From positions 140,475,059 through 140,539,058 of the forward strand of contig NC_134536.1 in the NCBI RefSeq assembly GCF_050624435.1: a DNA stretch of 64,000 bases. Reading direction: 5' to 3'. The notes under the pieces are model-generated. The model saw only the letters and a list, made by a program, of their open reading frames with translations. It ran no database searches and was not told the DNA's origin. Below are positions 33,187-44,417 of this stretch, one piece after another. The position numbers and the translations under genes were made by a program. The stretch comes from Tenrec ecaudatus (lineage: Eukaryota > Chordata > Mammalia > Afrosoricida > Tenrecidae). Numbering within the stretch: the stretch's first letter is position 1; each line of letters starts with the position of its first letter.

Positions 33187-33310
33187 AAGGCTATAACTCT
33201 TTATGGGAGAAGAAAGCCTCATCTTTCTCCAAAGGAGCGACTGGTGAATTCCAACTGCTGACCTTGCAGTTAATAGCCCAACACATAACCCATTATGCCA
33301 CCAGATGAGA
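33187..33310 (-). repeat. AfroSINE, second half, split by older L1
   Basis: After the repeated target site it continues ATGGGAGAAGAAAGCCTCAT, AAGGAGCGACTGGTGAATTC, CAACTGCTGACCTTGCAGTT, and CCATTATGCCACCAGATGAG. Confidence 0.85.
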
Positions 33311-33900
33311 GCTTTGTCTCTGGGTGCCTTCCAATGCAAGCACTACAATTATGCAAGGAGGATATTTTTTTCTGTACTGGAGCCAGGTCAAGTCAGAACC
33401 AGTGTGTCCATGGTTTGCAGCGAAGTCAGAGGAAGAAGAGGGTAGACTGTCTATAACTTCTCATAGTCCAGGGAAATGCTAGGCCTGGAAGGGGGCATGC
33501 TGGCTCAACCATGTTCAGAAAGTCTGCACACTAACCTCCCCGGCTCAAATAATTACCAGCACCATGTCTCTGAATATCACCTAAAAGCAAAATAGTGAAA
33601 GCACCATTTCCATTTCATAATACTTTTATTAAAAGTAAAGTTCAATTCAGTGATGTGAAGAAGCTGGGAAAATTATCTTTTCATTTCTTTCTTTTTCTTT
33701 CCCTCCCTTTCCCCTTCTTCTCCACAGAACTGAGAGGCAGAGGGAATAAAGGCAGCATGGCACCAACTGGAGGACACCGTGGGGTCAAGTTCACCATTTA
33801 ACTCATGCTTGTCCAGTTTGGAGGGGCAACTGGATGTCCTCATTTGTGAAATTGCTTGTTAATCTTTTTGAGTTAACAAGGTATGGTAAAAAATGATTGT
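33311..33900. other. Unique intergenic stretch
   Basis: No gene or repeat recognised; a pyrimidine-rich patch lies at 33678-33722. Confidence 0.4.
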
Positions 33901-33904
33901 TGGT

Positions 33905-34272
33905 GTTTTTGTTAGGAAACTTCTAGTCCAGTCCAACTCATAGTGACTCAATGCATCAGTGCAGAGCTCTCTAGACCAATGGTTCTCCACCTGTGGGACC
34001 CTTGCACAGGGTGACTGTAACAAAATTACAGTTATGAAGTAGCAATGAGAATATTTTTATGGTTGTGGAGGTCACCACAACATGAGGAACTGTATGAAAG
34101 GGTTGTGGCATTAGGAAGTTTGAGAACCACTGCTCTAGGCTTTTCTATGCTGTAATCTTTACAAGAATGAGTTGCCTGGCTTTTCTTCCAAGAACAGAGC
34201 CACTGGTGGGTTCAAACCTTCAACCTTTTGGATAGCAGCTGAGCACTTAACCATTGTGCCTCCAGGGCTCTT
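33905..34272 (-). repeat. AfroSINE (long-tail variant) split by SPIN
   Basis: The first part, CTAGTCCAGTCCAACTCATA, runs to 33976. The second part runs from 34133 through TTTTCTTCCAAGAACAGAGC, CACTGGTGGGTTCAAACC and ACCATTGTGCCTCCAGGGCT. The SPIN element at 33977-34132 interrupts it. Confidence 0.8.
33977..34132 (+). mobile_element. SPIN-type nonautonomous hAT transposon
   Basis: The 156-base element starts CAATGGTTCTCCACCTGTGG and ends GTTTGAGAACCACTG. These are the terminal inverted repeats of SPIN (SPACE INVADERS), one or two bases off. Internally it has AAAATTACAGTTATGAAGTA and GTCACCACAACATGAGGAAC. An 8-base duplication flanks it (CTCTAGAC and CTCTAGGC), as expected for hAT. It has no transposase. 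Confidence 0.88.
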
Positions 34273-34514
34273 TGATAAACTCTATTAGAGGGTCTTAACC
34301 ATTGCAATCCCATGGATCCTTTTGGCATTTAGGAAAGGCTATGGAACACCTGCCCACTCCCCAGAATAATATTTCCAAAAACCTCCAATGAAATACAGAA
34401 TCACAAAGGCACAAATTGTATTGAAATGCAGTGATAAAAATAAAAGACATTGGATTTGTGGCAAATATACATGTTAATAAAAACATTAAATATGATCTGA
34501 TAGTGGGTCTAATA

Positions 34515-34690
34515 AACCAAACCAACACCATTGAGTTGATCCTGACTCACTGTGACCCTATATAAAATTCCTCAGGCTAAATCTTTACAGGAGCAGATCA
34601 TCTCACCTTCCTCTCAGTGAACAACTGGTGCCTTTGAACTGCCAACCTTGAGGTTACCTGCCCAACGGCTCACCCACAGCGTCACCGTGA
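34515..34690 (-). repeat. AfroSINE
   Basis: AACACCATTGAGTTGATCCT, GGAGCAGATCATCTCACCTT, GAACTGCCAACCTTGAGGTT. A reversed copy with a shortened centre. Confidence 0.8.
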
Positions 34691-35087
34691 GTTCTAGATA
34701 GTGATGAGCATGAACTGTACTCAACGATGGCTGCAACGACTAGCATGGGGTGTGAAAGCATGTAGAATTTCTCTCGGTGGTAATTGCATGGCTATTCTGA
34801 ACACAGCTGTGGACATGCTAAACTGCCCTGCGAGCTTAGGGAAACTAACTCTACCAGGATTGTCCCTCATCCAATTTGACATTGCTCCCCAGCCTGCTGG
34901 GGCTCAGTGGCTCAGTGTTAGGGTCCCTTGTCTAGATACCAGGGCTGGCATGGAGAAAGTCATTCCTCTGCAGCCTTCTAGTGTGTGGGGGAAGATATTA
35001 GTGTTAAGCCTTGGCAGGAAATTGCTGGATTTTCCTGGCAGCCACATTCTTAATAACCATTTACTGGATACATATTATATTCTGAGG

Positions 35088-35501
35088 GTAAATTGGTGGT
35101 TCAGTTGTAGAATTCTCCTTTTTCATGTGGGAGATCTGGGTTTGAGTCCAAGACAATGAAACTCATGTGCATCCAACACTCATTTGTCTGGGGGATGCTT
35201 GGTTATTGCTGAGGTACTGAACTGATTCTGTGTTGCTATGATACTGAAATGGGGAAGCTTGGTTGGGTGCGGCTTTGAGACTGAACCTGTTTCTGTGATG
35301 TGTCCAGACTAAGATGAGCGATGAAGAAGAGCGTGGCTTTCTTCTTCTGAAAACCAGTTAACGAAAACCCCTGTGAATCACAATCTGATGCACAACCAAA
35401 TAGATGGTGCAGGACCAGAGAGAATATTGCCCATGGAGTCACTGGGAGCTGGTTGTCACAGTGAGTTGGACTGGAGGCTGACTCAACAGCAGCTAACAAC
35501 C
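35088..35501 (+). mobile_element. tRNA-Gly-headed, RTE-derived SINE
   Basis: The first 70 bases (35088-35157) follow tRNA-Gly closely: TTGGTGGTTCAGTTGTAGAA, then TTCTCCTTTTTCATGTGGGA with the anticodon region lost, then a B box GGTTTGAGTCC. Next comes sequence like the RTE 5' region (CTTCTTCTGAAAACCAGTTA, GTGAATCACAATCTGATGCA). Last is the RTE 3' tail (GATGGTGCAGGACC, AGTGAGTTGGACTGG, AACAGCAGCTAACAACC). It therefore looks like an RTE with its coding middle deleted. Related shorter elements lie at 50920 and 55150. The tRNA part is too diverged to be a working tRNA. Confidence 0.75.
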
Positions 35502-36039
35502 ATTGTGTTCCAGGCACTCGATTTGCTTTAAAAATCTAGCTCAGCCTTCTGGTACAGGGAAGTGATTAATCATGCCTACTTTATAGCACACCGTGAACCC
35601 TGATCAATGTCAGGCCCTGCTTGTGTTTTGTCCCTCCTTTTCCACATTCACATCACTTCCATTCCCCTCTTCAGACTAATACCCCCTGCTGGGTGCTTGG
35701 TGTGTGTATGTCCTTATAGGCATACAGCCATGTGCACTAGACCATGCTGCTTGGTGAATGGGCTTTCAGCTTCCATGAATGGTACTGCAATATAAATCTC
35801 ATTCCGTTTTTGAACTTTTCAACTCCTTGCAATGTCATTAAGAGTTATTGCCATGCTGCATATCAATTGTATGTGCTGTTGCGTGCCACTTGGTCATGAG
35901 CAATCATCATCTTTCTTTTGTTTCCTTCTTCAGTTGTCTGTTGATTGGCATCCAATTCAGCTCCAACTCTTCTCTACTGCAGGTATCAGTGTGGTGACCA
36001 TTCTTGTAAAAATGTCCCAAGGGCCCTGTGAATTGGATA
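35502..36039. other. Unique intergenic stretch
   Basis: No gene or clear repeat recognised. Confidence 0.4.
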
Positions 36040-36240
36040 AATAGCTTGGCGTATATACCCAGGAATTATGTGTTGGGCTGCTAACCCCAAGGTGAGCAGT
36101 TCCAACCCACCAGCTATTCCATGGAGCAAAGAGAGGCTGTCTGCTGCTGTAAGAATTTAGTTTTGTTAACCTAAAGCAGCAATTCTACTGTGCCTTGTAG
36201 GGTTGCTAATGAGGAAGAATCAACTGGGGTTTTGTTTGTT
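36040..36240 (+). repeat. AfroSINE
   Basis: TATGTGTTGGGCTGCTAACC, AGCAGTTCCAACCCACCAGC, CAGCAATTCTACTGTGCCTT and GGGTTGCTAATGAGG. Confidence 0.75.
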
Positions 36241-36261
36241 TTTCTACATCCAGGAGAGAGC

Positions 36262-36462
36262 TTTGATGGGGGAGATATTAAGTGCTTGGCTGCTAACCCA
36301 AAGGTCAGTAGTTTGAAGCCGTCTTCCACACACTGGGGGATAAAGGCATGGCTGTCTACTTCCCAATAGAAGCCTTGAAAACATCATGGGACCATTCAGC
36401 TTTGTTTGATAGGGTCACGAGCAATGAAAGTCAACTCAGTGACTGCGCTTCTTTGGTTGTAT
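36262..36462 (+). repeat. AfroSINE
   Basis: AAGTGCTTGGCTGCTAACCC, AAGGTCAGTAGTTTGAAGCC, AGGGTCACGAGCAATGAAAG, GTCAACTCAGTGACTG. It follows the previous copy in the same orientation with about 20 bases between them. Confidence 0.8.
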
Positions 36463-36735
36463 GCCCAGGAGGGGCTCACTAGGTCCTAGGGTCCATTCAA
36501 TGGACTTTCACTAAGCTCTGCCAGATTGCTGTGCAGCAAACCTGCATCATTAGCAGTGTTTCTCTGCTTTCCCCGGATCTCCAATGACACTTGGTATGTT
36601 TGACTTTCTAACTGTTGCCCGTTTGATGGTTTTAAAAGGCCAAGCACAATAAACTCATCTATCCCAGGCACTTTCTGGTTCTGTAGCAGATTCTTAGGGT
36701 TGCCATGCCACATTCCTTTGACCCATCTCTGACAC

Positions 36736-36935
36736 CATCTCACTGCCTTCCAGTCAATACCGACTCATAGCGATCCTGTGGGTCAGTGTACAATTGCCCC
36801 CTGCGAGTTTCAAACACTACAACTCTTTATTGGAGTAGAAAACCCCATCTTTCTTCCTTGGAGCTAGTAGTTTTGAGCTGCTGACCTTGAAGTTAGCAAA
36901 CCAACTTGTAACCACTGCACTTCCAGGGCTCCTCC
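36736..36935 (-). repeat. AfroSINE
   Basis: CTTCCAGTCAATACCGACTC, ATAGCGATCCTGTGGG, TTGGAGTAGAAAACCCCATC, GAGCTGCTGACCTTGAAGTT. Confidence 0.85.
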
Positions 36936-37735
36936 TGATATCCATCATAGTAGTGGCGAACGGCTCTATGTAAGTGCAGGCTCCTGCTGAAATGGTGTCT
37001 TATCACAACTGTGCAGCACGCAGCTCTCCATGTCCTTCTGCCTCGAAGCCTTTTCAAAGGCATGGAAAGCCAAACACAGGAAGGTAGGAGAGGTCACCTT
37101 ACTAGGAGGAATGCTCAACACCACTACAGGCGAAGAAGAGCCCAGCCTCCTGTTTCTGGTAGACAATTCTAGGACAGAACCCATGTTCCTCAGAAGTCCT
37201 GGGGGAATCAAGCCCCTGTATCCTACATTAAAAGCCTCAACACCCCGTTCCCATTGTGATTGCTTCTCCCCCTAACTCAGTCTTGCGTCCGCTTTCCTAT
37301 TCCCACTCCCTGCTATCAGATCTCAAATAGACTCCCTGCACCCAGGCCTGAGGAATAAGCTCGGCATGCACGGGCACTCTATCAAAGACACACATATTAC
37401 TCTGAATCTCCAAAAGAACCCTGTGGGCTACGTGTGTAATCCCCAGTTCACAGATGAGAAATGGATTGAAAAACAGTGACACACCAATGATCACACAGGC
37501 AAGGGTTCAAGTCTGTGTCTATCAGTTATTCTTTTATTCAAGTATGCCTGAGAAGACTGGGTCTTAACACTTGAGCAATCTTCTTGGAAGAATAAGGCAA
37601 ACTACAGAAAACACAAAATGAATATCGCTTTTGTTCGTTTATCCATTTGCAAAAGACATAATACCTATAGTGCTAAGAATAGTATTCAAAGTATCTATTA
37701 CTACCCCCTCAAAGCTTACATACTAGTCACCAAAC
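36936..37735. other. Unique stretch with a possible MIR remnant
   Basis: Mostly unique. At about 37410-37525 the run CCCCAGTTCACAGATGAGAA and CACACAGGCAAGGGTTCAAG looks like a reversed MIR, at low confidence. No coding exon is visible. Confidence 0.4.
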
Positions 37736-37739
37736 TCAA

Positions 37740-37900
37740 ACAAATACAATGCTATCAAGTTGATTACAACTTATAGCAACCCCATATAGGGCTTCCAAGA
37801 CTGTAAATCTTTACAGAAGCAGAGAGCTTCACTTTTCTCCCCCTGAGTGACTGGTGCATTTGAACTACTGACCTTGTGGTTAGCAGCCCATTGCTAAATG
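37740..37900 (-). repeat. AfroSINE
   Basis: CTATCAAGTTGATTACAACT, TATAGCAACCCCATATAGGG, GAGTGACTGGTGCATTTGAA, CTACTGACCTTGTGGTTAGC. Confidence 0.85.
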
Positions 37901-38049
37901 ATTAGTTCCATAATCATTTCGCTTACTTAACTCTACATTCTTTTAATTATTTCTCTATCAGTCCAAATTGCATCTGGCTACATGGGAAAAAAACTGACTC
38001 TAGTGGTCTAATCACAAAAGCTTCATTTTTCTTATATTAACAGAAAAAA

Positions 38050-38232
38050 TACCAAACCAGTTGCCACTGAATTGATTCTGATTTACAGTTACCCCATATG
38101 ATTCAGGGTAGAACTGTGCTCCATGAAGTTTTCAAGGGCTGAATTTTTAAATGTAGATTGCCAGGTTTTTCTTCCAAGGCATCTTTGTCGTAGCAGTGAA
38201 TTGTGTTAACCCTTTGCACCACACAGGGGTTT
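38050..38232 (-). repeat. AfroSINE, long-tail variant
   Basis: CAGTTGCCACTGAATTGATT, GGTAGAACTGTGCTCCATGA, AGGTTTTTCTTCCAAGGCAT, TTAACCCTTTGCACCACACA. Confidence 0.8.
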
Positions 38233-38797
38233 GTCTTATACAATAGTAAGTCTTGAAATAGGTAGCCTAGGTCTGGCGTATTTGCTCAGGGACTCATCTT
38301 GGATATAGGAGAATGCATGCTTTTTGGTCTGCCAAACTCATGTAACCTATGTGACTCTCCCATCTTTCAATATTCTGACTACGGAGCATGACAGCAGAAG
38401 AGCCAAGGACAAAAATGAAATGGGTTATGCCAGACAACTGTTTTGCCTTAAACAACAACAAAAACTTTCTTGGGAGTCCTACTCAGTGTCTTTCACCTAC
38501 ACATATTTGGCCCAAACTGGGTCAAATGTTTATGCACAGCTGCAAGGCAGCCTAGGAGTGAGCGATTTAAGTAGGTACATTATCACCCTAAACAAAATTG
38601 AGCTTCTATTAGTAGTAAGAATGAGAAAAATGGATACTGTTTAGGCATATAGCAGGGTTGGGTAGAATTCTATTTTGTGTCTTAATTTACATTTTGAATG
38701 AACTCAGAAAAAGTCATAGAGAGTAGAACAAAGGGATGGATGTGCATCCAACCACCTCAACTACTCATTTCTTTTCATGCTCTCCCTCTAGCTTCCC
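38233..38797. other. Unique intergenic stretch
   Basis: An open frame of about 106 codons (38324-38644) shows no similarity that I recognise and no splice or promoter context. I leave it as non-coding. Confidence 0.4.
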
Positions 38798-38997
38798 TGA
38801 ATAGTTCTTGGTTACACATTGGGCTGCTAATTGCACGGTCGGTATTTTGAAATCACCGACTGCTCTTCGGGAGAAAGATGGGACTCTACTCTGTAAAGAG
38901 GTACAGTCTCAGAACCTCACAGGTACAATTTTACCCATGTCCTGTAGGGTCGATATGAGTTAGTATTGATTCAATGGCAGTGAGCTTGGTTTGGATA
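38798..38997 (+). repeat. AfroSINE
   Basis: TTACACATTGGGCTGCTAAT, TCGGGAGAAAGATGGGACTC, GTAGGGTCGATATGAGTTAG, TTCAATGGCAGTGAGCTTGG. Confidence 0.85.
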
Positions 38998-39574
38998 GAT
39001 CTGTAGAATCTTAGGATGGAATAGTTTGAATACACAGAAAAAAATTCAGTGGAATCATAACCCTCTAAATAATTACACTCTAAAGCCACAAAGATCAACT
39101 GTGTCCAGCATGGTGACAGTTTAGCATATGACATGGGGACATTGCTCATATCCCAGTGTTGTTAATCAACAAAAACTCACACACTGCCACTTATAGTGAC
39201 CCTATGCACAATAGAATAAAAGACTTTCTAGTCCTGTGACATCCTCACAATGGTCATATTTTAGCCTATTGTTACAGCCACTGTGTTGATCCATCTCATT
39301 CCGGGTTTACCTGTTTTTTGATGATGCTCTACCAAGTATTTTGTCCTTTTCTAGGGACTAATTTCTCCTGATACCATGTTCAAAGTATATGAAATGAAGT
39401 TTTACCATCCTCACTTCTAAAACACATTCTGGCTGTACTTCTTCTGGGATAGACCTCTTTGTTCTGCTGGGCATTCGTGGTATATTCAATATAATTTGCA
39501 ACATCATATTTTAAAGGCATCATATTTTCTTCAGTCTTCCTTAATTATGGTCCATCTTTCACATGCATATGTCA

Positions 39575-39712
39575 AACATTACCATCAAGTCTATTGTTAT
39601 TCATAGTGACCATATAGGGTTTCCAAGGCTGTAAATCTTTACAGGGTCAAATAGCTTCCTCTTTCTTCTGTGGAGCAGCAAGTGGGTTGAACCACCAACC
39701 TTGCTGTGAGTC
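39575..39712 (-). repeat. AfroSINE inside RTE C
   Basis: TACCATCAAGTCTATTGTTA, TAGGGTTTCCAAGGCTGTAA, GTGGGTTGAACCACCAACCT. RTE sequence (TTTCACATGCATCTAAGG) resumes after it. Confidence 0.8.
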
Positions 39713-40187
39713 ATTCAACCCATACCAGACACTGAAATTAAGACTCCTTTCACATGCATCTAAGGTGATTAAAAATATCAAGGCTAAAAGCAGGCATAAC
39801 TTGCTAATCCCCAGAGTAAAACATTTGCTCTTTCACATTTTAAAGAGGTCTTTTACAACATATTTTTCCAATGAAATACGTTGATTTATTGACTGCTGCT
39901 TATGTGAGTATTGATTGTGGGTCCAAGTAAAATAGAGTTTAGCTACATTTCTGTATTTGTAATGATGTTGTGTGTTTATATTTGTCAAGTTGAGAAGACA
40001 TTTGTATTCTTAGTGTTGAAGACTAATTTATATGAGCTTTAGCAGTAAGTACTTCAAGGCCTATTGACTTTCAGCCAGTAAGATTGGGTCATCTGCATAA
40101 CACAGGTTGTTAATGATTCTTCCTCCAATTCAGATGCCTCAACTTCTTCATACAGAGCAGCTTCTCAGATTATTTGAATAAGTATAG

Positions 40188-40530
40188 TGTGATAGATAGG
40201 TAGGTTTATAGTGCCAACCTGGCCAATAAGAACATGTGGGATTAATAAATTCGCAGTTTGATTAGTGGGCAAAGAGATAAATGGCTCAGCAAGCCACACC
40301 TATCTCTCAGTTGCTCTCTGGTGATCAGACCAGTGTGTGGCTGCCTTACCTAGTTCTGCAGTTTGCTGCCTGGCTGTACTGCCATATTTACTGTTGCATG
40401 GAAGTGAGTTAAACTGAGTCCTCTGTACTGCTATGTGGACTAATTAGCTGTTATATTCCTTCGTGTTCTATCTATCTATCAAATCATAAATGTCCTGTTT
40501 TTGTTTCTCTAGAGAACCCTGTCTAACACA
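40188..40530 (+). mobile_element. Solo LTR inside RTE C
   Basis: Starts TGTGATAGATAGG and ends CTAACACA. The 5-base target duplication is TATAG (40183-40187) and TATGG (40531-40535). When the LTR is removed, the RTE sequence joins in register (AAGTATGGTGAAAGG). The body contains GTGCCAACCTGGCC and the end TTTCTCTAGAGAACCCTGTC. Confidence 0.82.
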
Positions 40531-41713
40531 TATGGTGAAAGGATATAACCACAAGACACACTCTCCTGATTTTAAACCACGCAGTATCCCCTTGTTCTAT
40601 TCGAACCACTTCCTGTTGGTTTATGTACAGGTACCACAGGAGCACAATTAAATGTACGGGAATTCCCATTGTTCTCATATGTATTCATATGCTACCCAAA
40701 GTTTGTTATGATACACAGTAAAATCCTCTGCATAGTCAATAGTACATAAGTAAGCATTTTCCTGGTATCCTCTGTTTTCAGCCAAGGTCCATCTGAAATC
40801 AGCATTGATATACCTTGCCTCATGCCCTCTTTTAATACAGCCTGAATTTCTGGCAGCTTCCTGTTGACATATTGCTATAACTACTTTTAAAGTTATCTTC
40901 AATAAAATTGTACTTGCATGTCATATTAATGTTATTTTAAATTAATTTGCAGATTTTGTTGCGTCATATTTCTTTAGAATGGACACAAATATTAATCACT
41001 TCCAGTTGGTTGGCCAGATAGCTATCTTCCAAATTTCTTGCCATGGACTATCACTGCATGAGCATGTTGAAATATTTCCATTCCTATCCCTTCCTTGCTT
41101 TTCACTAATGCTTACATTGCAGCTTCAACTTCTTCTTGGCCTTTTGAACTAGTAGAACCTCAACTAATTCTTGGGTACAGAGACTCTGTATACTCCTTCC
41201 ATGTTCTTTGGATTCTCCCTGCATCATTCAATAGTTTGATAAATAATCCTTCAACATTTTAATCCAAGGCTTGGATTTTTTCTTCTGTTCTTTCAATTTA
41301 TGATATGCTGACTGTACTCATTCCTTTTGCTTTCCTAATTCCAGGTCTTTACACGTTACAATATAATTCTTTACTTTATCTTCTCAAGCTGGCCTTTCAA
41401 ATTTTTCTGTTCAACTCTTTTATTTCATCATTTCTTCCATTTGCTTTAGCTGCTTTAGGTTCAAGAGCAAGTTTCACAATCTCCTCTGATATCCACTGTA
41501 GTATTTTCTTTCTTTCCTGTATTATTAATGATCTTTTTGAGGAGCCCCCAATAAAATAATTTATGATAAATAAATAAATAGCCCCAGTTGACATGACAAA
41601 AAAAAAAAGATTGATGACCTTGATGCTATTTCACAAGTCTTCTGGTAGCTGATCATTAATGTTCAATATGTCCGAACCATTCTTGAGATAGGCTCTAAAT
41701 TCAGGTGAGATAT

Positions 41714-42193
41714 TGTGATAGTAAGGTTTGGTGTCAATTTAGTTTGACCAGGATCTTCAGAAGGTGCAGCTCACACTCTCCTTTGGGGTATGACCTATTT
41801 CATAGCTATAAGTAGACTGTGGAGAATGGGCTCACTCTTTTTCTTCCTGATGAAATGACCCTGGCCCCTACGTCTGGCTTCTTGGGATGGCAATCACCAT
41901 GAGACCTGCTGACCCTAAGAGCTGTCTGTGGCCTGCCAACTGCCTGTTGACATTGGATTCTCCCAACTCTGCTTCCACCAACCTGTGGTTTTCCTGTTTC
42001 TTGGGCTATTCCTCCAACAGCTTCAGGAGTCTGGAAGGGCCTCTAGTTTGCATCTGATTTATGGGCTGGAGTTGGACTGGGGTTTCTTGTTGTGTGGACT
42101 TCTTAATGTAAAATTCTTTATTGATATAAATTTCCTTCTTCTACATGTATCAGTATCACTGGTTTGTTTCTCTAGAAACCCCAACCGACCACA
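41714..42193 (+). mobile_element. Solo LTR inside RTE C, perfect 5-base duplication
   Basis: Starts TGTGATAGTAAGG and ends CCGACCACA. GATAT flanks both sides (41709-41713 and 42194-42198). The end block TTTGTTTCTCTAGAAACCCC is a diverged form of that in the 40188 copy. Same LTR family, no internal viral genes. Confidence 0.82.
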
Positions 42194-43021
42194 GATATAA
42201 TGTAGGCTGTATTTGGGCTCTTTTGCGTTCTTATTTTAATTTTCTTCAGGTATGACTTGAACTTGCATATTAGTAATTGATAGTCTGTTACATAGTTGGC
42301 CCCTGGTCTTATTTTGTCTCAATGATATTGAGCCTCTCTATCATGTCTTCCCACAGATTTAATCAGTTCCATTCCTGTGTATTCCACATGTATATATGCC
42401 GCTCCTGTTGTTGAATAAAGATGTTTGCAATGAGGCAGTTATTGCTCTTGCAGAATTCTTTCATGCATTCTTCAGCTTCTTTTCGATCCCCAAAGCCATA
42501 GTTTCTAATTACTCTTCCTTCCTTTTTGTTTCCATGTGTGCATTCCAATTGTCAGCAATTATTAATGCATTTTCAGTACATGTGTGATCAATTTCAGACT
42601 AAAGAAGTTGGTACAATTCTTCATTGGCTTTAGTGGTTTGTGAGAAAATTTGAATAATGGTTCTATTAACCGGCCTTCCTTGTGTGTGAAGATAGATATT
42701 ATTCTGTCACAGGCAGCATTGCATTTCAAGATAGATCCAGAAATGCTCTTTTTGAGGATGAAAGAGACATTCTTTTGAATTTGTCATTGTCAGCATAGTC
42801 ATTCTTATCATTTTAAGATTCAAAGGGACTATTTCAACTCACCAATGCCTAGGATACTGATCTTTATAAGACAGATTCCGTTTTTTATGATTTCCAATTT
42901 TCCTAGATTCTTATTTTTCACGTTTCATGTTCTGATTATTAATGAATGGTTGCAATGATTTTTCTCATTTTGAATTATAATCCATCAGCAAATGAAGGTG
43001 CCAGAAAGCTTTGGTACACTT

Positions 43022-43678
43022 TGTTGCTAGATGCCTTCAAGTCAGTTCTGTCTCATAATAATGCCTACACAACAGAATGAAACATTGCCTGGTCCTGCTC
43101 CATACTCAAAAATTTTGTTATGTTTGAGCCCATTGTTGTAGGAATTGTCTCGATCCATTTGATCGGGTGTCTTCCTCTTTTTGCAACCCCTCCACTGTAA
43201 TGTGTATGATGTCCTCCAGGGACTGGTCTGTCCGGATAACATCTGCAAAGTACAGGAGATGAAGTCTCGCCATCCTATCTGCCAAGGAACATTTAGCTGC
43301 ACTTCTTCTCAGACAGATTTGTTTGTTCTTCTCTCCACCCATGGTACTTTCAGTATTTTTTTGTCAGTACCTTAATTCAAATGCACCAGTTCTCCTTCAG
43401 TCGTTCTCATTCAATGTTCAAATTTCACATGCATAAGATGTGGCGGAAAATACCATGCCTTGGGCCAGGCGCAACTTAATCCTACGTGAAATTCTTGATC
43501 TTCAGTACTTTAAAGTGGTTATGTGCAGTAGATTTGCCTAATGCAATATGTTATTTGGTTTCTTGATTGTTGTTTCCATGAGCATTAGTTGTGAATCTAA
43601 GCAACACGAAATCCTTGATAACTTCAATATTTTCTCCATTTATTATGATGTTATCTCCAGCTCCTGTTGTGAGGTTTT
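43022..43678 (-). mobile_element. RTE LINE D, 5'-truncated, inserted in RTE C
   Basis: The 3' end (TGCTAGATGCCTTCAAGTCA, GTTCTGTCTCATAATAATGC) begins just after RTE C sequence (GAAAGCTTTGGTACAC). RTE C resumes at CATTAAGGTGGACTCTACTG. The piece covers the last 650 bases of the element. Confidence 0.78.
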
Positions 43679-44417
43679 GAGTTATCATTAAGGTGGACTC
43701 TACTGTGAGGAAGCTCTCTTTCTCGGTGATATTTTGATTGTTTTGCAATCTGAGGGGCTCATTTTCTGGCATTATATCAGACAATATTTTACTGCTATGC
43801 AGAAAGTTTTCAATGGTGAATCCCTCAGAAGTGGACTGATAGTTTTGTCGTCCTGTCAGTTCTTAGTCTGGAAGCTGTGTTGAAATCTGTTCACCGTGGG
43901 TGATCCTGCCTGGTATTTGAAGTACTAGTGGACTAACTCCCAGCATTACAGCAAAGCACAAGCTACCACAGCGCAGCAAATTGACAGATGGGGCGGGGGA
44001 GGGGAGTTGTCATTGTTAGACACTGTTAATTTGGCTCTAACTCATAGCACCCACATCCTGTTTCCTCACAGTGAATGTTGGAGACCGTTTTTGCAGCCAG
44101 TATGCCAATTCATCCCATTGAGGACCTTCTTCTTTTTTTCACCACTCCAATTTATCAAGTATGATATCCTTCTCTAGGGACTATGCTCAGCTGTTAACAT
44201 GTCCAAAGTATGTGATATGAAGTCTTGCCATTCTCACGTCTAGGAAGCATTCTGGCTCTACTTCCGCCAAGAAAGATTTGTTCCTTCTTCTGAAAGTCCA
44301 TGGAATATTCAATATTCTTCACCAGCATCATAATTAAAAGACATCAACTTTTATTTTACCTTTCATAATTATTGTCCATTTTCAAGTACATATGAGGTGA
44401 TTGAAAATGCCATAGTA

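Larger units (their letters stand above)
39155..43990 (-). mobile_element. RTE LINE C, near full length, with nested insertions
   Basis: The reversed RTE runs from its 3' end (CACTTATAGTGACCCTATGC near 39190) to its 5' end (GGTGATCCTGCCTGGTATTT near 43900). Minus-strand pieces include ISEEIVKLALEPKAAKANGR. It is interrupted by an AfroSINE (39575-39712), two solo LTRs (40188-40530 and 41714-42193), a short L1-like tail near 41538-41605 (GAGCCCCCAATAAAATAATT) and another RTE (43022-43678). With these removed, about 3.2 kb of RTE remains in a single orientation. It is degenerate and non-coding. Confidence 0.82.

Noticed and set aside
35088..35157. A functional tRNA-Gly gene
   Set aside because: The anticodon stem-loop and both stems carry mismatches, and the sequence continues directly into RTE-like sequence. 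It is the head of a SINE.
34701..35159. A 152-codon open frame
   Set aside because: Its end runs through the tRNA-Gly-like head of a SINE, no family similarity is seen, and splice context is absent.
39687..39884. Plus-strand peptide LLSHASKVIKNI resembling reverse transcriptase
   Set aside because: The surrounding RTE is on the minus strand and this segment reads well as that strand's sequence, so the plus-strand similarity is probably chance.
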